64,000 nucleotides of DNA from Chitinophagales bacterium (GCA_017303335.1 JAFLBK010000003.1:248001-312000), one strand, 5' to 3'; counted from the stretch's first letter, positions 1 through 7,389 are shown. Notes: a model not told the origin generated them from the letters alone. Translations and numbers: made by a program.

Positions 1-348
1 ATACTCGGTTTTGATAGGGAAACGATGATGATACAGGAGGAATTCTTAGTCCTTTACCTGAACAGAGCTAATGCCGTTTTAGGCCTATTTAAAGCCTCTA
101 AAGGAGGCCTTACAGGAACAGTAGCAGATACCAGGCTGATTCTTGCCGTGGGCCTAAAACTACTGGCTACATCAGTTATTCTGGCCCACAACCACCCCAG
201 CGGTAACCTCAATCCCTCCCTGGCTGATCAGGAGTTAACCGGGAAACTCTATGAGGCAGGCAGGTTGATGGATATCAAGGTGGTTGATCACCTGATAGTA
301 TCACCTACAGGAGGTTGCTACTCGTTTGCAGATAATGGTTTATTGTAA
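1..348 (+). CDS. RadC-like JAB/MPN-domain protein, 5' end cut by window edge
   Basis: C-terminal part of a RadC family protein (DUF2466), a predicted JAMM-type metalloprotein whose cellular role is unsettled. The zinc-site pattern is clear: HNHPSG followed nine residues later by an Asp in the SLADQ stretch, and the typical ends DHLIVS and YSFADNGLL are present. The reading frame is open to base 1, so the ATG codons at 25 and 28 are internal and the N-terminal half lies outside the window. RadC-like genes of this short kind are frequent on integrative elements and plasmids of Bacteroidota, which fits the AT-rich neighbourhood and the nearby tRNA-Lys. Family assignment is firm; function is not. 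Confidence 0.9.
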   Translation: MLGFDRETMMIQEEFLVLYLNRANAVLGLFKASKGGLTGTVADTRLILAVGLKLLATSVILAHNHPSGNLNPSLADQELTGKLYEAGRLMDIKVVDHLIVSPTGGCYSFADNGLL

Positions 349-431
349 GGTTTATAAATGGCTTATAGTCAAGATTGAAAATAGACATACAGCTAAGAAT
401 CTTAACCATGGTTGTTAAAATAATGTTTATA

Positions 432-462
432 AGTGAGATGGCAATCTGGATGCTATCTCACT
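432..462 (+). terminator. Hairpin after the RadC-like gene, possible terminator
   Basis: An 8-bp perfect stem (AGTGAGAT at 432-439 with ATCTCACT at 455-462) closes a 15-base loop. There is no strong T run after it, so its function as a terminator is only a suggestion. Confidence 0.35.
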
Positions 463-479
463 CTCCATCTCAAAATTAA

Positions 480-510
480 TTTGTTTGGTATATAATTTTA
501 ACTACTTTTG
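480..510 (+). promoter_or_regulatory. Bacteroidota-type promoter for the gene at 531
   Basis: TTTG at 480-483, 19 bases, then TACTTTTG at 503-510. This matches the known Bacteroidota -33/-7 pattern (TTTG, 19-20 bases, TAnnTTTG). Transcription would start at about 516, which rules against the TTG at 516 as start codon and supports the ATG at 531. Confidence 0.7.
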
Positions 511-530
511 GGTTATTGAAAATATATTAT

Positions 531-911
531 ATGGAAGAACTAATAGATTTAGACTTCTTTGACCCCATAGATAAGTATGGCGTAATAAAGGCAACAATTC
601 ATAAAAGCGGTAAGCTAGGATTCAGTTCTGGCGCAGCTAAGGTGATGGAGTTGGAAAAGAAAAGCTACTTTAATATTGGCTTTAATAAAGCAAATTCCGA
701 TGATAAATCCTTATATATGATTCCACTCAATGGTGAGACAGAGAAATCATTTAAGGTGGTAAAAGCTGGAGATTATTATTACATATTCATAAAACATATA
801 TTACGTGATCTCCAGCTGGATTATAAAGCTGAGAGTATAATATTCGATATTGAGGAGGTGAATGTTGGTGAAAAAAAATGTTATAAGCTCGTACGAAGAA
901 AGCGAAAATAA
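531..911 (+). CDS. Hypothetical protein, 126 aa
   Basis: I do not recognise this protein. It is soluble, without signal peptide or membrane segment, with a short acidic N-terminus (MEELIDLDFFDP), alternating beta-rich middle and a Lys/Arg-rich end (RRKRK). A phrase GKLGFSSGAAKVMEL near residue 30 suggests a small DNA- or ligand-binding fold, but this is a guess. The start is the ATG at 531; an in-frame TTG at 516 sits on the predicted transcription start and is less likely. It has its own promoter and is followed by a hairpin. The gene is AT-rich like the rest of the first 2.5 kb, suggesting it came with an element. Confidence 0.65.
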   Translation: MEELIDLDFFDPIDKYGVIKATIHKSGKLGFSSGAAKVMELEKKSYFNIGFNKANSDDKSLYMIPLNGETEKSFKVVKAGDYYYIFIKHILRDLQLDYKAESIIFDIEEVNVGEKKCYKLVRRKRK

Positions 912-915
912 AAAA

Positions 916-949
916 GGTCAAGAAATAACCAGGGGAAATTGTCTTGACC
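916..949 (+). terminator. Inverted repeat after the hypothetical gene
   Basis: GGTCAAGA (916-923) and TCTTGACC (942-949) form a perfect 8-bp stem with an 18-base loop starting five bases past the stop codon. There is no T run after it; terminator or RNA-end structure is a likely but unproven role. Confidence 0.45.
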
Positions 950-1075
950 CTTAGATTCATACTGAATCTGATGCAATTATAAAGATAAGAGTATAATCTA
1001 AGTTTCCAAGTTTCCCCGCCGGAAATTTCTCCTCCCGGTATTACAAACTCTGGGGAAGGCTAATTCATACATTCA

Positions 1076-1243
1076 ATGAGAAAGCCCCTTGGTACCACCG
1101 CTAAAACCGGTGAAAAGTGTCCGGAAAGTGGAGTTTGGGAAGTTGTTGGAACCCCATCAACTACCGCTCCAATTTCTGAGTACGACACAATGCCACCGTA
1201 CCGTGGCAACGGCGTTACTTGGAAACTGATTGCTTACGCATAG
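1076..1243 (+). CDS. Small YjzC-like protein, 55 aa
   Basis: A short frame encoding a 55-residue protein. Its start has the pattern TGEKCPESGVWEVVG, followed by a Thr/Pro/Ser-rich stretch and a conserved-looking TWKLIAYA end. The GEKxPxSGxW/Y core resembles the small YjzC-like proteins seen singly in many bacteria, whose function is unknown. The frame closes at a TAA at 1061, so the ATG at 1076 is the first possible start. No clear Shine-Dalgarno or promoter box is visible, and it is followed by a strong bidirectional terminator. The recognisable core and the clean end before the terminator are the reasons for calling it a gene. Confidence 0.6.
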   Translation: MRKPLGTTAKTGEKCPESGVWEVVGTPSTTAPISEYDTMPPYRGNGVTWKLIAYA

Positions 1244-1267
1244 TCAGAAACCTTGTAGGATTTTTTT

Positions 1268-1291
1268 AAGACCTCACCCGAGGTCTTTTTT
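1268..1291. terminator. Bidirectional terminator between convergent genes
   Basis: AAGACCTC (1268-1275), loop ACCC, GAGGTCTT (1280-1287), then T's on the plus strand and A's (T's on minus) before it. It sits between the stop of the 55-aa gene and the stop of the XRE gene. Confidence 0.8.
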
Positions 1292-1298
1292 ATTATAT

Positions 1299-1541
1299 CT
1301 ATGGTAACAATTCCTTTGGAGAAATTTCTAAGACTTCCGCAACTGTAAACAGGTAAGAGATCGAAAAATTGACCAGCCCTCTTTCCATCCGTGATATTTG
1401 GGACCAATCCTTGTCTCCGCATTCAAAAGCCAATTCAGTCTGGGATAAGCCCTTAGCCCGACGATATTTTCTAATTTTTTCTCCGATAGCTTTCAACTGC
1501 TCATCGTTTCTCAAATATTTGACCGGCTGCTTTTTTCCCAC
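1299..1541 (-). CDS. XRE-family (Cro/CI-type HTH) transcriptional regulator
   Basis: An 80-residue single-domain repressor-like protein. The helix-turn-helix spans about residues 20-75: IGEKIRKYRRAKGLSQ opens the domain, the SQTELA/ISRMERG pair is the usual XRE signature, and ISPKELLP ends it. I chose the GTG at 1541 because a longer frame to 1634 would run through a 24-bp perfect palindrome at 1571-1594 and into the divergent gene; related proteins begin about ten residues before the HTH. The palindrome lies about 30 bp upstream and is the obvious candidate operator, so autoregulation and control of the divergent gene are inferred. Confidence 0.88.
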   Translation of the reverse strand: MGKKQPVKYLRNDEQLKAIGEKIRKYRRAKGLSQTELAFECGDKDWSQISRMERGLVNFSISYLFTVAEVLEISPKELLP

Positions 1542-1570
1542 ACCCAAAGGGAAAAACAAATATTCGTAGG

Positions 1571-1594
1571 AAATTGGGATAATTATCCCAATTT
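1571..1594. promoter_or_regulatory. 24-bp perfect palindrome, probable XRE operator
   Basis: The 24 bases AAATTGGGATAA/TTATCCCAATTT read the same on both strands. It lies in the gap between the divergent XRE gene (start 1541) and the gene starting at 1616, the position expected for an operator bound by the dimeric regulator. Confidence 0.7.
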
Positions 1595-1615
1595 TGACCT
1601 GAACACAACTTGTCC

Positions 1616-2071
1616 ATGATATTGCAAGAGGCATTTGATAGAAAGATTTTCTATCTGGAAGAAAGAATCAGTCAGGAGGAATATAGAAGCAGATTTCCCG
1701 GAAATATTATCCGTGAGAAAAGCAGCACCTATTCAACAGAGATAACTGCATATTTTGCTTTTGATTGGAATTTGATTGCCCCGGAATGTTCATACCCACT
1801 AGAACAGAGCGTGGAATTAAAATCGGTCTTTCGTCAAAATAAACTGAGCTCACAATTACTATATTTTGATGATTCTCTATCTTCAAATATCATTTTTGAA
1901 CTGTTCGAGAATGATCCTGGGTGGAGACGGAGCAGTAACGATGATGCAAATGGAAAACACCTTGCTTCAACCGATAACAAATATGCATTGATCTTCCGGG
2001 ATAACAGCGAGGAAATCGTTTATACGTTGCAACCTTACTCACTCCACCTCATTTACAAAAACGTGTTATGA
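1616..2071 (+). CDS. Hypothetical protein, 151 aa
   Basis: Not recognised. The product is soluble and Glu/Asp/Ser-rich, starting MILQEAFDRKIFYLEERISQ, with aromatic-rich strands later and no signal peptide or membrane helix. It is divergent from the XRE regulator across the 24-bp palindrome and ends only one base before the receiver-like gene that follows, so the two genes form a transcription unit probably controlled by that regulator. An in-frame TTG at 1610 is a possible alternative start. The N-terminal pattern may represent a short helical cap followed by an antitoxin-like or sensor-like fold, but nothing in it proves that. Confidence 0.65.
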   Translation: MILQEAFDRKIFYLEERISQEEYRSRFPGNIIREKSSTYSTEITAYFAFDWNLIAPECSYPLEQSVELKSVFRQNKLSSQLLYFDDSLSSNIIFELFENDPGWRRSSNDDANGKHLASTDNKYALIFRDNSEEIVYTLQPYSLHLIYKNVL

Positions 2072-2072
2072 T

Positions 2073-2483
2073 GTGTCCGGTATAATTCAAGTCATACATG
2101 CCGACGATCATAGCCTGGTAAGACAGTCTATCAAGCACTTTTTTGCTTCTAAGGCACCGCATATTCAGACAGTAGGTGAAGCAAGTTCGTTCCAGGAGTT
2201 ATTTGCAGAATTAAATAAGACCAAGGCTGATGTACTTTTACTGGATGGGCAGATTATTGGGGGATCAACCAGTGAGTTTTTACCGGTTATCCGTAAATTA
2301 TACCCTAACTTAAAGATCATCCTTCTATGGCTTTGTTCTGATATTGATAGTATGACCAGTTGGATTCATTTGTTGGACGGTCAGGTTTCAATGAATAGCA
2401 ATCCGCAAGAGATAATTAACGCTATTGAGGCAGTTATGAATGAAGAAAAATATTTTGTATTACCAGTTTTTAGAAAGAAATAG
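2073..2483 (+). CDS. Stand-alone receiver-domain protein, degenerate
   Basis: A 136-aa response-regulator receiver domain of the NarL/FixJ kind with no output domain. The acidic pair is D11-D12 (HADDHSLVRQ) and the phospho-acceptor is D58 (VLLLDGQ). The Lys expected near residue 105 in the usual LLK phrase is replaced: the aligned segment reads GQVSMNSNPQEI, with Met at the Lys position. The DNA-binding LuxR HTH that normally follows is absent and the frame stops soon after, so it cannot bind DNA alone. It starts at GTG 2073, one base after the previous stop, so both genes are probably co-translated. It may be a truncated regulator or a decoy receiver. Confidence 0.75.
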   Translation: MSGIIQVIHADDHSLVRQSIKHFFASKAPHIQTVGEASSFQELFAELNKTKADVLLLDGQIIGGSTSEFLPVIRKLYPNLKIILLWLCSDIDSMTSWIHLLDGQVSMNSNPQEIINAIEAVMNEEKYFVLPVFRKK

Positions 2484-2538
2484 TCATATGCAAAAACAGT
2501 TGACCTAATGTTTTACCCATGTTTACCCCTAAAAAACA

Positions 2539-2571
2539 AAAACCTCGTAAATGATTAATTTACAAGGTTTT
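2539..2571 (-). terminator. Terminator of tRNA-Lys
   Basis: Read on the minus strand, AAAACCTTGTAAAT, a 5-base loop and ATTTACGAGGTTTT pair along 14 positions with one U-G wobble and then run into T's. It lies 15 bases beyond the tRNA 3' end. Confidence 0.8.
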
Positions 2572-2585
2572 GCCTAGTTGTTCTG

Positions 2586-2658
2586 TGATCTGGCTGGGAC
2601 TCGAACCCAGGACCCATACATTAAAAGTGTATTGCTCTACCAACTGAGCTACCAGATC
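2586..2658 (-). tRNA. tRNA-Lys (anticodon TTT)
   Basis: Read on the minus strand: acceptor GATCTGG pairs with CCAGATC, discriminator A; D-loop AGTTGGTA; anticodon loop CTTTTAA gives anticodon TTT; T-loop TTCGAGT with a CTGGG/CCCAG stem. Length is 73 bases, CCA not encoded. The 3' end faces the AT-rich accessory strip at 1-2.5 kb. Confidence 0.97.
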
Positions 2659-2682
2659 AACGTCCTTTTTTCAAAGGGAGTG

Positions 2683-2713
2683 CAAAAATAAGGTAAAATG
2701 GATTTGTACCCAA
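2683..2713 (-). promoter_or_regulatory. Promoter of tRNA-Lys
   Basis: On the minus strand TTG, 20 bases, then TATTTTTG (2690-2683), matching the Bacteroidota -33/-7 pattern; the tRNA 5' end follows about 25 bases later. Confidence 0.6.
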
Positions 2714-2743
2714 GTATTTAATCAAAGTTTTTCCCCATTTTGT

Positions 2744-2775
2744 TTTCACACAGCGGCAGAACTAAAGTATTTTTG
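2744..2775 (+). promoter_or_regulatory. Probable promoter of the SDR gene
   Basis: TATTTTTG at 2768-2775 fits the -7 box; TTTC at 2744-2747, 20 bases earlier, is one base off the -33 box. The ATG follows only ten bases later, so the leader would be very short. Confidence 0.45.
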
Positions 2776-2785
2776 TCGCATAACT

Positions 2786-3595
2786 ATGAGCGATTTTTTC
2801 AAAAACAAGGTGGTAGCCATTACCGGAGGAAGCGATGGAATCGGTAAAGCGCTTACGGATGCCCTGCTGCTGCAGGGGGCCAAGGTGGCAACCTGCGCCC
2901 GCAACCAGGATAAATTGTACGACCTTCAACTGCTGCACCCCGGCAAGCCCCTGCATACCATGGTTGCCGACGTAAGCAGCTACAATGACTGTAAGAATTT
3001 CATCGAATCCACCATCCGGGTATTTGGGGGAATCGATATCCTTATTAACAATGCCGGGATCTCCATGAGAGCCCTTTTCAAAGATCTCGATGTTGATGTG
3101 ATTGAAAAGGTCATGGGAATTAATTTTTCCGGAACCCTGTATTGCACGAAACTGGCCCTCAATTCAATCATTGAACGAAAAGGCACCATTGTAGGCATTT
3201 CCTCGATCGCCGGTTTCCGTGGATTGCCCGGCAGAAGTGGTTACAGCGCCAGCAAATTCGCGGTAAACGGTTTCCTGGAGGCGCTCCGCACCGAACTCCT
3301 CGAAAGCCAGGTAAACGTAATGTGGGTTTGCCCAGGCTTTACCGCCTCCAACATCCGGAACAGCGCCCTGAATAAAGAAGGCAAATCCCAGGGTGAAAGT
3401 CCGATGGATGAAGGCAAAATGATGACATCAGAAGAATGCGCCAACCGCATCCTGGAAGCAATCATCAAACGCAAACGCACCCTTGTATTAACGTTTACCG
3501 GAAAACGTACCGTTTTTATGAACCGGTTCTTTCCGGGGCTTACTGATAAACTGACACGAAAATTCTTCTTCAAAAACGGGGAACTGGTTCGATGA
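2786..3595 (+). CDS. Short-chain dehydrogenase/reductase (SDR)
   Basis: A 269-aa classical SDR, an NAD(P)(H)-dependent oxidoreductase. The nucleotide-binding glycine motif is TGGSDGIG at 13-20, NNAG at 88-91, the catalytic Ser at about 139-140 (GISSIAG), and YSASK at Y153/K157. The rest, including a C-terminal tail with two basic patches and a predicted amphipathic end, matches the DHRS7/retinol-dehydrogenase-like group of bacterial SDRs that act on lipid substrates, but the substrate cannot be read from sequence. It has its own promoter and is followed after 40 bases by the SAM hydrolase gene on the same strand. Confidence 0.9.
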   Translation: MSDFFKNKVVAITGGSDGIGKALTDALLLQGAKVATCARNQDKLYDLQLLHPGKPLHTMVADVSSYNDCKNFIESTIRVFGGIDILINNAGISMRALFKDLDVDVIEKVMGINFSGTLYCTKLALNSIIERKGTIVGISSIAGFRGLPGRSGYSASKFAVNGFLEALRTELLESQVNVMWVCPGFTASNIRNSALNKEGKSQGESPMDEGKMMTSEECANRILEAIIKRKRTLVLTFTGKRTVFMNRFFPGLTDKLTRKFFFKNGELVR

Positions 3596-3635
3596 TCCTC
3601 CATCTTCCCTAAAAGCAGCAATTCGAATTCAAAAA

Positions 3636-4463
3636 ATGCCTTTACTGACACTAACATCCGATATTGGAAGCCAGGATTTCCTGGTGGGTGCGGTAAAAGG
3701 ACAATTATTACAGGCGAGCAGTGATTTCACCATTGTTGATGTTTCGCACGACCTTTCGCCGTTTAATTACCCACAGGCTGCTTACGTGTGCCGGAATGCG
3801 ATACGCAATTTCCCGGCAGGTACATTTCACCTGGTATTGGTAAATCTTTTCGATGAAAAACCAGAGCACCTGATATTGGCTGAACACAACGGGCAGTATA
3901 TAGGATGCGCCGACAACGGACTGATTACTATGATATTGGAGGAATTACCTAAAAAAGTAATTGCGCTAAATTTAGAAAAAAGTTCGCACAAAAACACCCT
4001 TTACTGCACCTCGGTTCTGGCCAGGGCCTTCAGGGATATCCTCGACGGAAAGCCCCTTGAAGAACTGGGCGACCCGGATATATCGATCCATGTAAAGAAT
4101 CCCCTCAGGCCCCTGCTCGGGAACGACTGGATAGAGGGGCAGATCATATTCACCGATAATTTTGAAAATGTGATCGTAAACATCCACCGGGATGAATTCG
4201 AGGAGCAACGTAAAGGAAGGAGTTTTAAGATTGTTTTCAAAAGAGACGAGGTGATCGACCGGATCAGTGATACCTACGCCGATGTGAACGAGGGCGAGAA
4301 ACTGGCTCTTTTCAACTCCGCAGGGTACCTGGAAATCGCCATCAACAAGGGTAATGCAGCTGGCCTTCTCGGGTTGCAGGGATTTTCTGAACGGCAACTG
4401 CAGCAAAGCCAGTACCTGAACAGCCGCCTCTTTTACCAAACCGTAAAAGTATTCTTCGAATAA
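3636..4463 (+). CDS. SAM hydroxide adenosyltransferase (DUF62) family protein
   Basis: A 275-aa member of the family that splits S-adenosylmethionine with water to adenosine and methionine, related to the fluorinase/chlorinase fold. Typical marks are the N-terminal LTLTSDIGSQDFLVGAVKG, an ADNGLITMI phrase in the middle (family PDNGLL) and FTDNFENVIVNI (family DxFGNLxTN) in the C-terminal domain. The family is cytoplasmic and its physiological purpose is uncertain; a role in SAM balance is the usual suggestion. It lies 40 bases after the SDR and 20 bases before the ECF sigma gene, so the three may share a transcript. Assignment to the family is firm. Confidence 0.9.
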   Translation: MPLLTLTSDIGSQDFLVGAVKGQLLQASSDFTIVDVSHDLSPFNYPQAAYVCRNAIRNFPAGTFHLVLVNLFDEKPEHLILAEHNGQYIGCADNGLITMILEELPKKVIALNLEKSSHKNTLYCTSVLARAFRDILDGKPLEELGDPDISIHVKNPLRPLLGNDWIEGQIIFTDNFENVIVNIHRDEFEEQRKGRSFKIVFKRDEVIDRISDTYADVNEGEKLALFNSAGYLEIAINKGNAAGLLGLQGFSERQLQQSQYLNSRLFYQTVKVFFE

Positions 4464-4482
4464 AAGACCAGTAAACAGGAAC

Positions 4483-5064
4483 TTGATCTTTCTGAAAAAC
4501 ATATCGCCCCAGGATTCGACCGACAAAGAACTACTGGTAGCCTATAAGGAAACAGGCGACATGAATATACTTAGCCAGCTTTATCAGCGCTACATGGATC
4601 TTGTGTTCGGGGTTTGCCTGAAGTACTTTAAAGATGGTGAGCGTTGTAAAGACGCCGTCATGGATATTTTCAATGAATTGCACACAAAACTCAGAATCCA
4701 TGAAGTGGATAATTTCAGAGGCTGGCTGCATGTTCTGGCCCGCAACTACTGCCTGATGCAATTACGCAGCCCCCGCAATTTCAAAACCACCGAGTTCAAC
4801 AGCCACCTTATGTATTCCGAACAAAATACGCATCTGAATGGCGACATATTGGAAAAAGAGGAAAATTTCAAGAAATTAGAGCAATGTATCGACACCTTGG
4901 CCCATGATCAAAAACGAGCGGTTGTTCTCTTCTACCTGGAAAATAAGTGCTACAACGAGATTGCGGAGATAACCGGTTACGAATGGAATAAGGTAAGGAG
5001 CTACATTCAGAATGGTAAAAGAAACCTGAAAATATGCATGGAAAATAAAAAACAAAACATTTGA
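4483..5064 (+). CDS. ECF-type RNA polymerase sigma factor
   Basis: A 193-aa sigma-70 family protein of the extracytoplasmic-function type. Region 2 covers about residues 18-85 (LYQRYMDLVFGVCLKYF and NFRGWLHVLARN) and region 4 about 130-185 (LEQCIDTLAHDQKRAVVLFY, then an HTH with YNEIAEITGYEWNKVRSYIQ). The start is a TTG at 4483; the next ATG (4561) would remove part of region 2, so the TTG is preferred, with AGGA just before it. The next gene, 16 bases downstream, is a membrane protein with an N-terminal anti-sigma-like segment, so the pair is a typical Bacteroidota sigma/anti-sigma unit. Confidence 0.93.
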   Translation: MIFLKNISPQDSTDKELLVAYKETGDMNILSQLYQRYMDLVFGVCLKYFKDGERCKDAVMDIFNELHTKLRIHEVDNFRGWLHVLARNYCLMQLRSPRNFKTTEFNSHLMYSEQNTHLNGDILEKEENFKKLEQCIDTLAHDQKRAVVLFYLENKCYNEIAEITGYEWNKVRSYIQNGKRNLKICMENKKQNI

Positions 5065-5080
5065 TAACCATGCAATTAAA

Positions 5081-6460
5081 ATGAATACCGAGAATAAAAA
5101 TACCAAGATTACAGCAGAGGATATCGAAAAGTACTTCCAGGGCAAATTAACTCCGCAACAGATGAACACCCTGGAAAAAGCAGCCCTGGATGATCCGTTT
5201 TTAGCCGAAGCCATGGAAGGATTTGAAGCCATGCAGGGCAAAGAATGGAAAGAACAGTTGGCCATGGCTCATTCACAAGTTGCGCTCGCCGGTACCGGGG
5301 CCAGGGTTGTACCACTGAAACCAAAAAGAACAGCCTGGTGGAAACTGGCCGTTGCAGCTGTCCTTGTCATCGGCATGGGTACTTTGTTGACGTATGTTTT
5401 TAACGGCAAACCTGCAGAAAGCAAAGAATCCCCTGCACAAATAGCATCTGCCGATAAACCCCGGCAACCTGCCCGGGCAAAATCGGATTTGGATAGTACT
5501 ACCGCCTCCTCTTCATCAACAGTAACCGATGCTTCTTTTAAACCGGCAGAAAAACCGGCGGGTACTGTTGCCGCTACCAAGGAAGAACCGGCACCGGGCA
5601 ATACCGATGACAAGAACATAGCTTCATCGCAGCACGCCGTGGCTGATTCAGTCTCAGGTGCGGGGTACAGCACGTTTAAAACACCCCCAGCTCCGGAAGT
5701 AATTGGGAAATCGGCACAACCTCCATTAACCGCCCTTAATAAACAGGCGCAGCCCGGGAATGGAGTAATTCTCCAGGACCAGCAGGGAATTGTTACCACA
5801 CGCGAAAAACCTGTTTTGAGCGAGGCCGATAACCAGGAGAAAGCCCGCAAGACAGCCATTGCTTCTCAAAAGGAAAAAAGCAACCCGAATTATTTCAACG
5901 CCCAGGTTGTTTCAGCAGATAATTCTCCCCTGCCCTTCTCGAACATACTCGTGAAGAGCGGGAACTTTGCCACGTATGCCGACGTGAAAGGTAATTTCCG
6001 GCTTTTCACCACCGACTCGGTACTCACCATCGAAGTGAGTTCCTTTGGTTTTCAGCCCCGCAGTTTCACGCTGAAAAGCAACCTCCCGATGAACAAGATC
6101 ATTTTACTGGAGAATCAACAGGCCCAGCCTGGAGAGTTCGCCAATACACAATCCATACGCCGGCCCTCCGTGCTGAGCGATACGAGCATCAACGTGGAAC
6201 CCAAGGATGGCTGGAAAAACTACAACACCTATGTTGCCAACAACATCGACATACCGGATGAAGCCCTGAAAAATGAATTCCATGGCGAAGTTGAACTGAC
6301 GTTCGACGTGCACGCCAACGGTACGATCAGCAACATCCGCGTAAACAAATCAATGGGCGCCGCCATCGACGAAGCAGCCAAAAAACTGCTCATGAAAGGC
6401 CCCGAGTGGAAGATAAAAAAGGGTAAAAAAACCTCCGCCAGCGTAACCGTGCAATTCTGA
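5081..6460 (+). CDS. Anti-sigma-like membrane protein with carboxypeptidase-regulatory and TonB C-terminal domains
   Basis: A 459-aa single-pass membrane protein. Residues 1-80 are cytoplasmic and contain ITAEDIEKYFQGKLTP, a pattern common in Bacteroidota anti-sigma factors. A membrane helix lies at 86-107 (after AWWK). The periplasmic part has a long Ala/Pro/Ser/Lys-rich linker, a CarboxypepD-reg-like beta domain at about 268-335 (AQVVSADNSPLPFSNILVK) and a TonB C-terminal-like domain at about 397-459 (GEVELTFDVHANGTISNIRV). It is 16 bases after the ECF sigma gene and probably holds that sigma factor at the membrane. The TonB-like end suggests that it touches an outer-membrane receptor, but no partner is next to it. 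The three-part structure is seen; the control role is inferred. Confidence 0.85.
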   Translation: MNTENKNTKITAEDIEKYFQGKLTPQQMNTLEKAALDDPFLAEAMEGFEAMQGKEWKEQLAMAHSQVALAGTGARVVPLKPKRTAWWKLAVAAVLVIGMGTLLTYVFNGKPAESKESPAQIASADKPRQPARAKSDLDSTTASSSSTVTDASFKPAEKPAGTVAATKEEPAPGNTDDKNIASSQHAVADSVSGAGYSTFKTPPAPEVIGKSAQPPLTALNKQAQPGNGVILQDQQGIVTTREKPVLSEADNQEKARKTAIASQKEKSNPNYFNAQVVSADNSPLPFSNILVKSGNFATYADVKGNFRLFTTDSVLTIEVSSFGFQPRSFTLKSNLPMNKIILLENQQAQPGEFANTQSIRRPSVLSDTSINVEPKDGWKNYNTYVANNIDIPDEALKNEFHGEVELTFDVHANGTISNIRVNKSMGAAIDEAAKKLLMKGPEWKIKKGKKTSASVTVQF

Positions 6461-6534
6461 TTACCACAACGCACAGAACACAGACTCATTTCTTCTATTC
6501 CGATTTTACTACCTTGCAGCCCAAAATACGTTAT

Positions 6535-7368
6535 ATGAAGAAATTACTGTTCCCCCTCATCGCAGTTGCCTGCTTCACCACGGCAGGTTTTACACAGGTT
6601 CGGATGCCCGCGCCTTCGCCAACACAAACGATCAAGCAGGAATTTGGTATCGGCTCCGTCGAGATCACCTATTCCCGCCCGGCGGCAAAAGGCCGTAAGG
6701 TTTTTGGCGATCTCGTTCCTTACAACAAACTCTGGCGTACCGGCGCTAACGCCGCCACCCGCGTTGTGCTGACTGAACCGCTTGAATTTGCCGGTAAGCG
6801 GATCGACACAGGTACGTATGTGCTGTATACCATTCCCGGCATCGACTCCTGGGATATCATTTTCAACAAAGGCCTTAAAAACTGGGGTACCGATGGCTAT
6901 AAGGAAAGCGAAGACGTGGCCCGTGTTCGCGTAGAACCTTCCAAGACCAAGAGTAAAACCGAATCATTCACCATGCAGTTCGTGGATGTAAAACCAGAAA
7001 GTTGCGAACTGCAGATCAGTTGGGAAAAAACCCTGGTAAGCATTCCCATTAAAGCCGATTTCAGGGATAAAGTACGTGCGCAACTGGAAACAGCCCTGCA
7101 AGGCGATAAAAAACCATACTGGCAGGCAGCTCAATTCTACAACGAGTACGAAAAGAACCTGCCCAAGGCATTGGAATACACGAGCAAGGCCATAGAAACA
7201 AACGAAAAGGCATTCTGGATGTGGATCTACAAAGCCAAGATTCAGAAAGAAATGGGCGACAACGCCGGTGCGCTGGAAAGTTCGAAAAAATCACTGGCCC
7301 TGGCACAGGAAGCCAAAAATGATGATTATGTCAAAATCAACCAGGATTTCCAGAAGACACTGAAATAA
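6535..7368 (+). CDS. DUF2911 domain secreted protein with TPR-like end
   Basis: A 277-aa exported protein. It starts at ATG 6535 with a signal peptide (KKLLFPLIAVACFTTAGFTQ); the TTG at 6514 is in frame but would place charged residues before it. The DUF2911 domain follows (about 30-170), with the family phrases VEITYSRPAAKGRKVFG, VPYNKLWRTGANAAT and TGTYVLYTIPG. The C-terminal 90 residues (KALEYTSKAIETNEKAFWMW and following) form TPR-like helices. DUF2911 proteins are common in Bacteroidota and have no established function; export to periplasm or surface is inferred from the signal. Transcribed alone, with a terminator shared with the convergent symporter gene. Confidence 0.9.
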   Translation: MKKLLFPLIAVACFTTAGFTQVRMPAPSPTQTIKQEFGIGSVEITYSRPAAKGRKVFGDLVPYNKLWRTGANAATRVVLTEPLEFAGKRIDTGTYVLYTIPGIDSWDIIFNKGLKNWGTDGYKESEDVARVRVEPSKTKSKTESFTMQFVDVKPESCELQISWEKTLVSIPIKADFRDKVRAQLETALQGDKKPYWQAAQFYNEYEKNLPKALEYTSKAIETNEKAFWMWIYKAKIQKEMGDNAGALESSKKSLALAQEAKNDDYVKINQDFQKTLK

Positions 7369-7389
7369 TTCAAACCAGCTAATCGATGC

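Noticed and set aside
1542..1634. Longer form of the XRE regulator
   Set aside because: It would translate the 24-bp palindrome and overlap the divergent gene; the part has no HTH relation.
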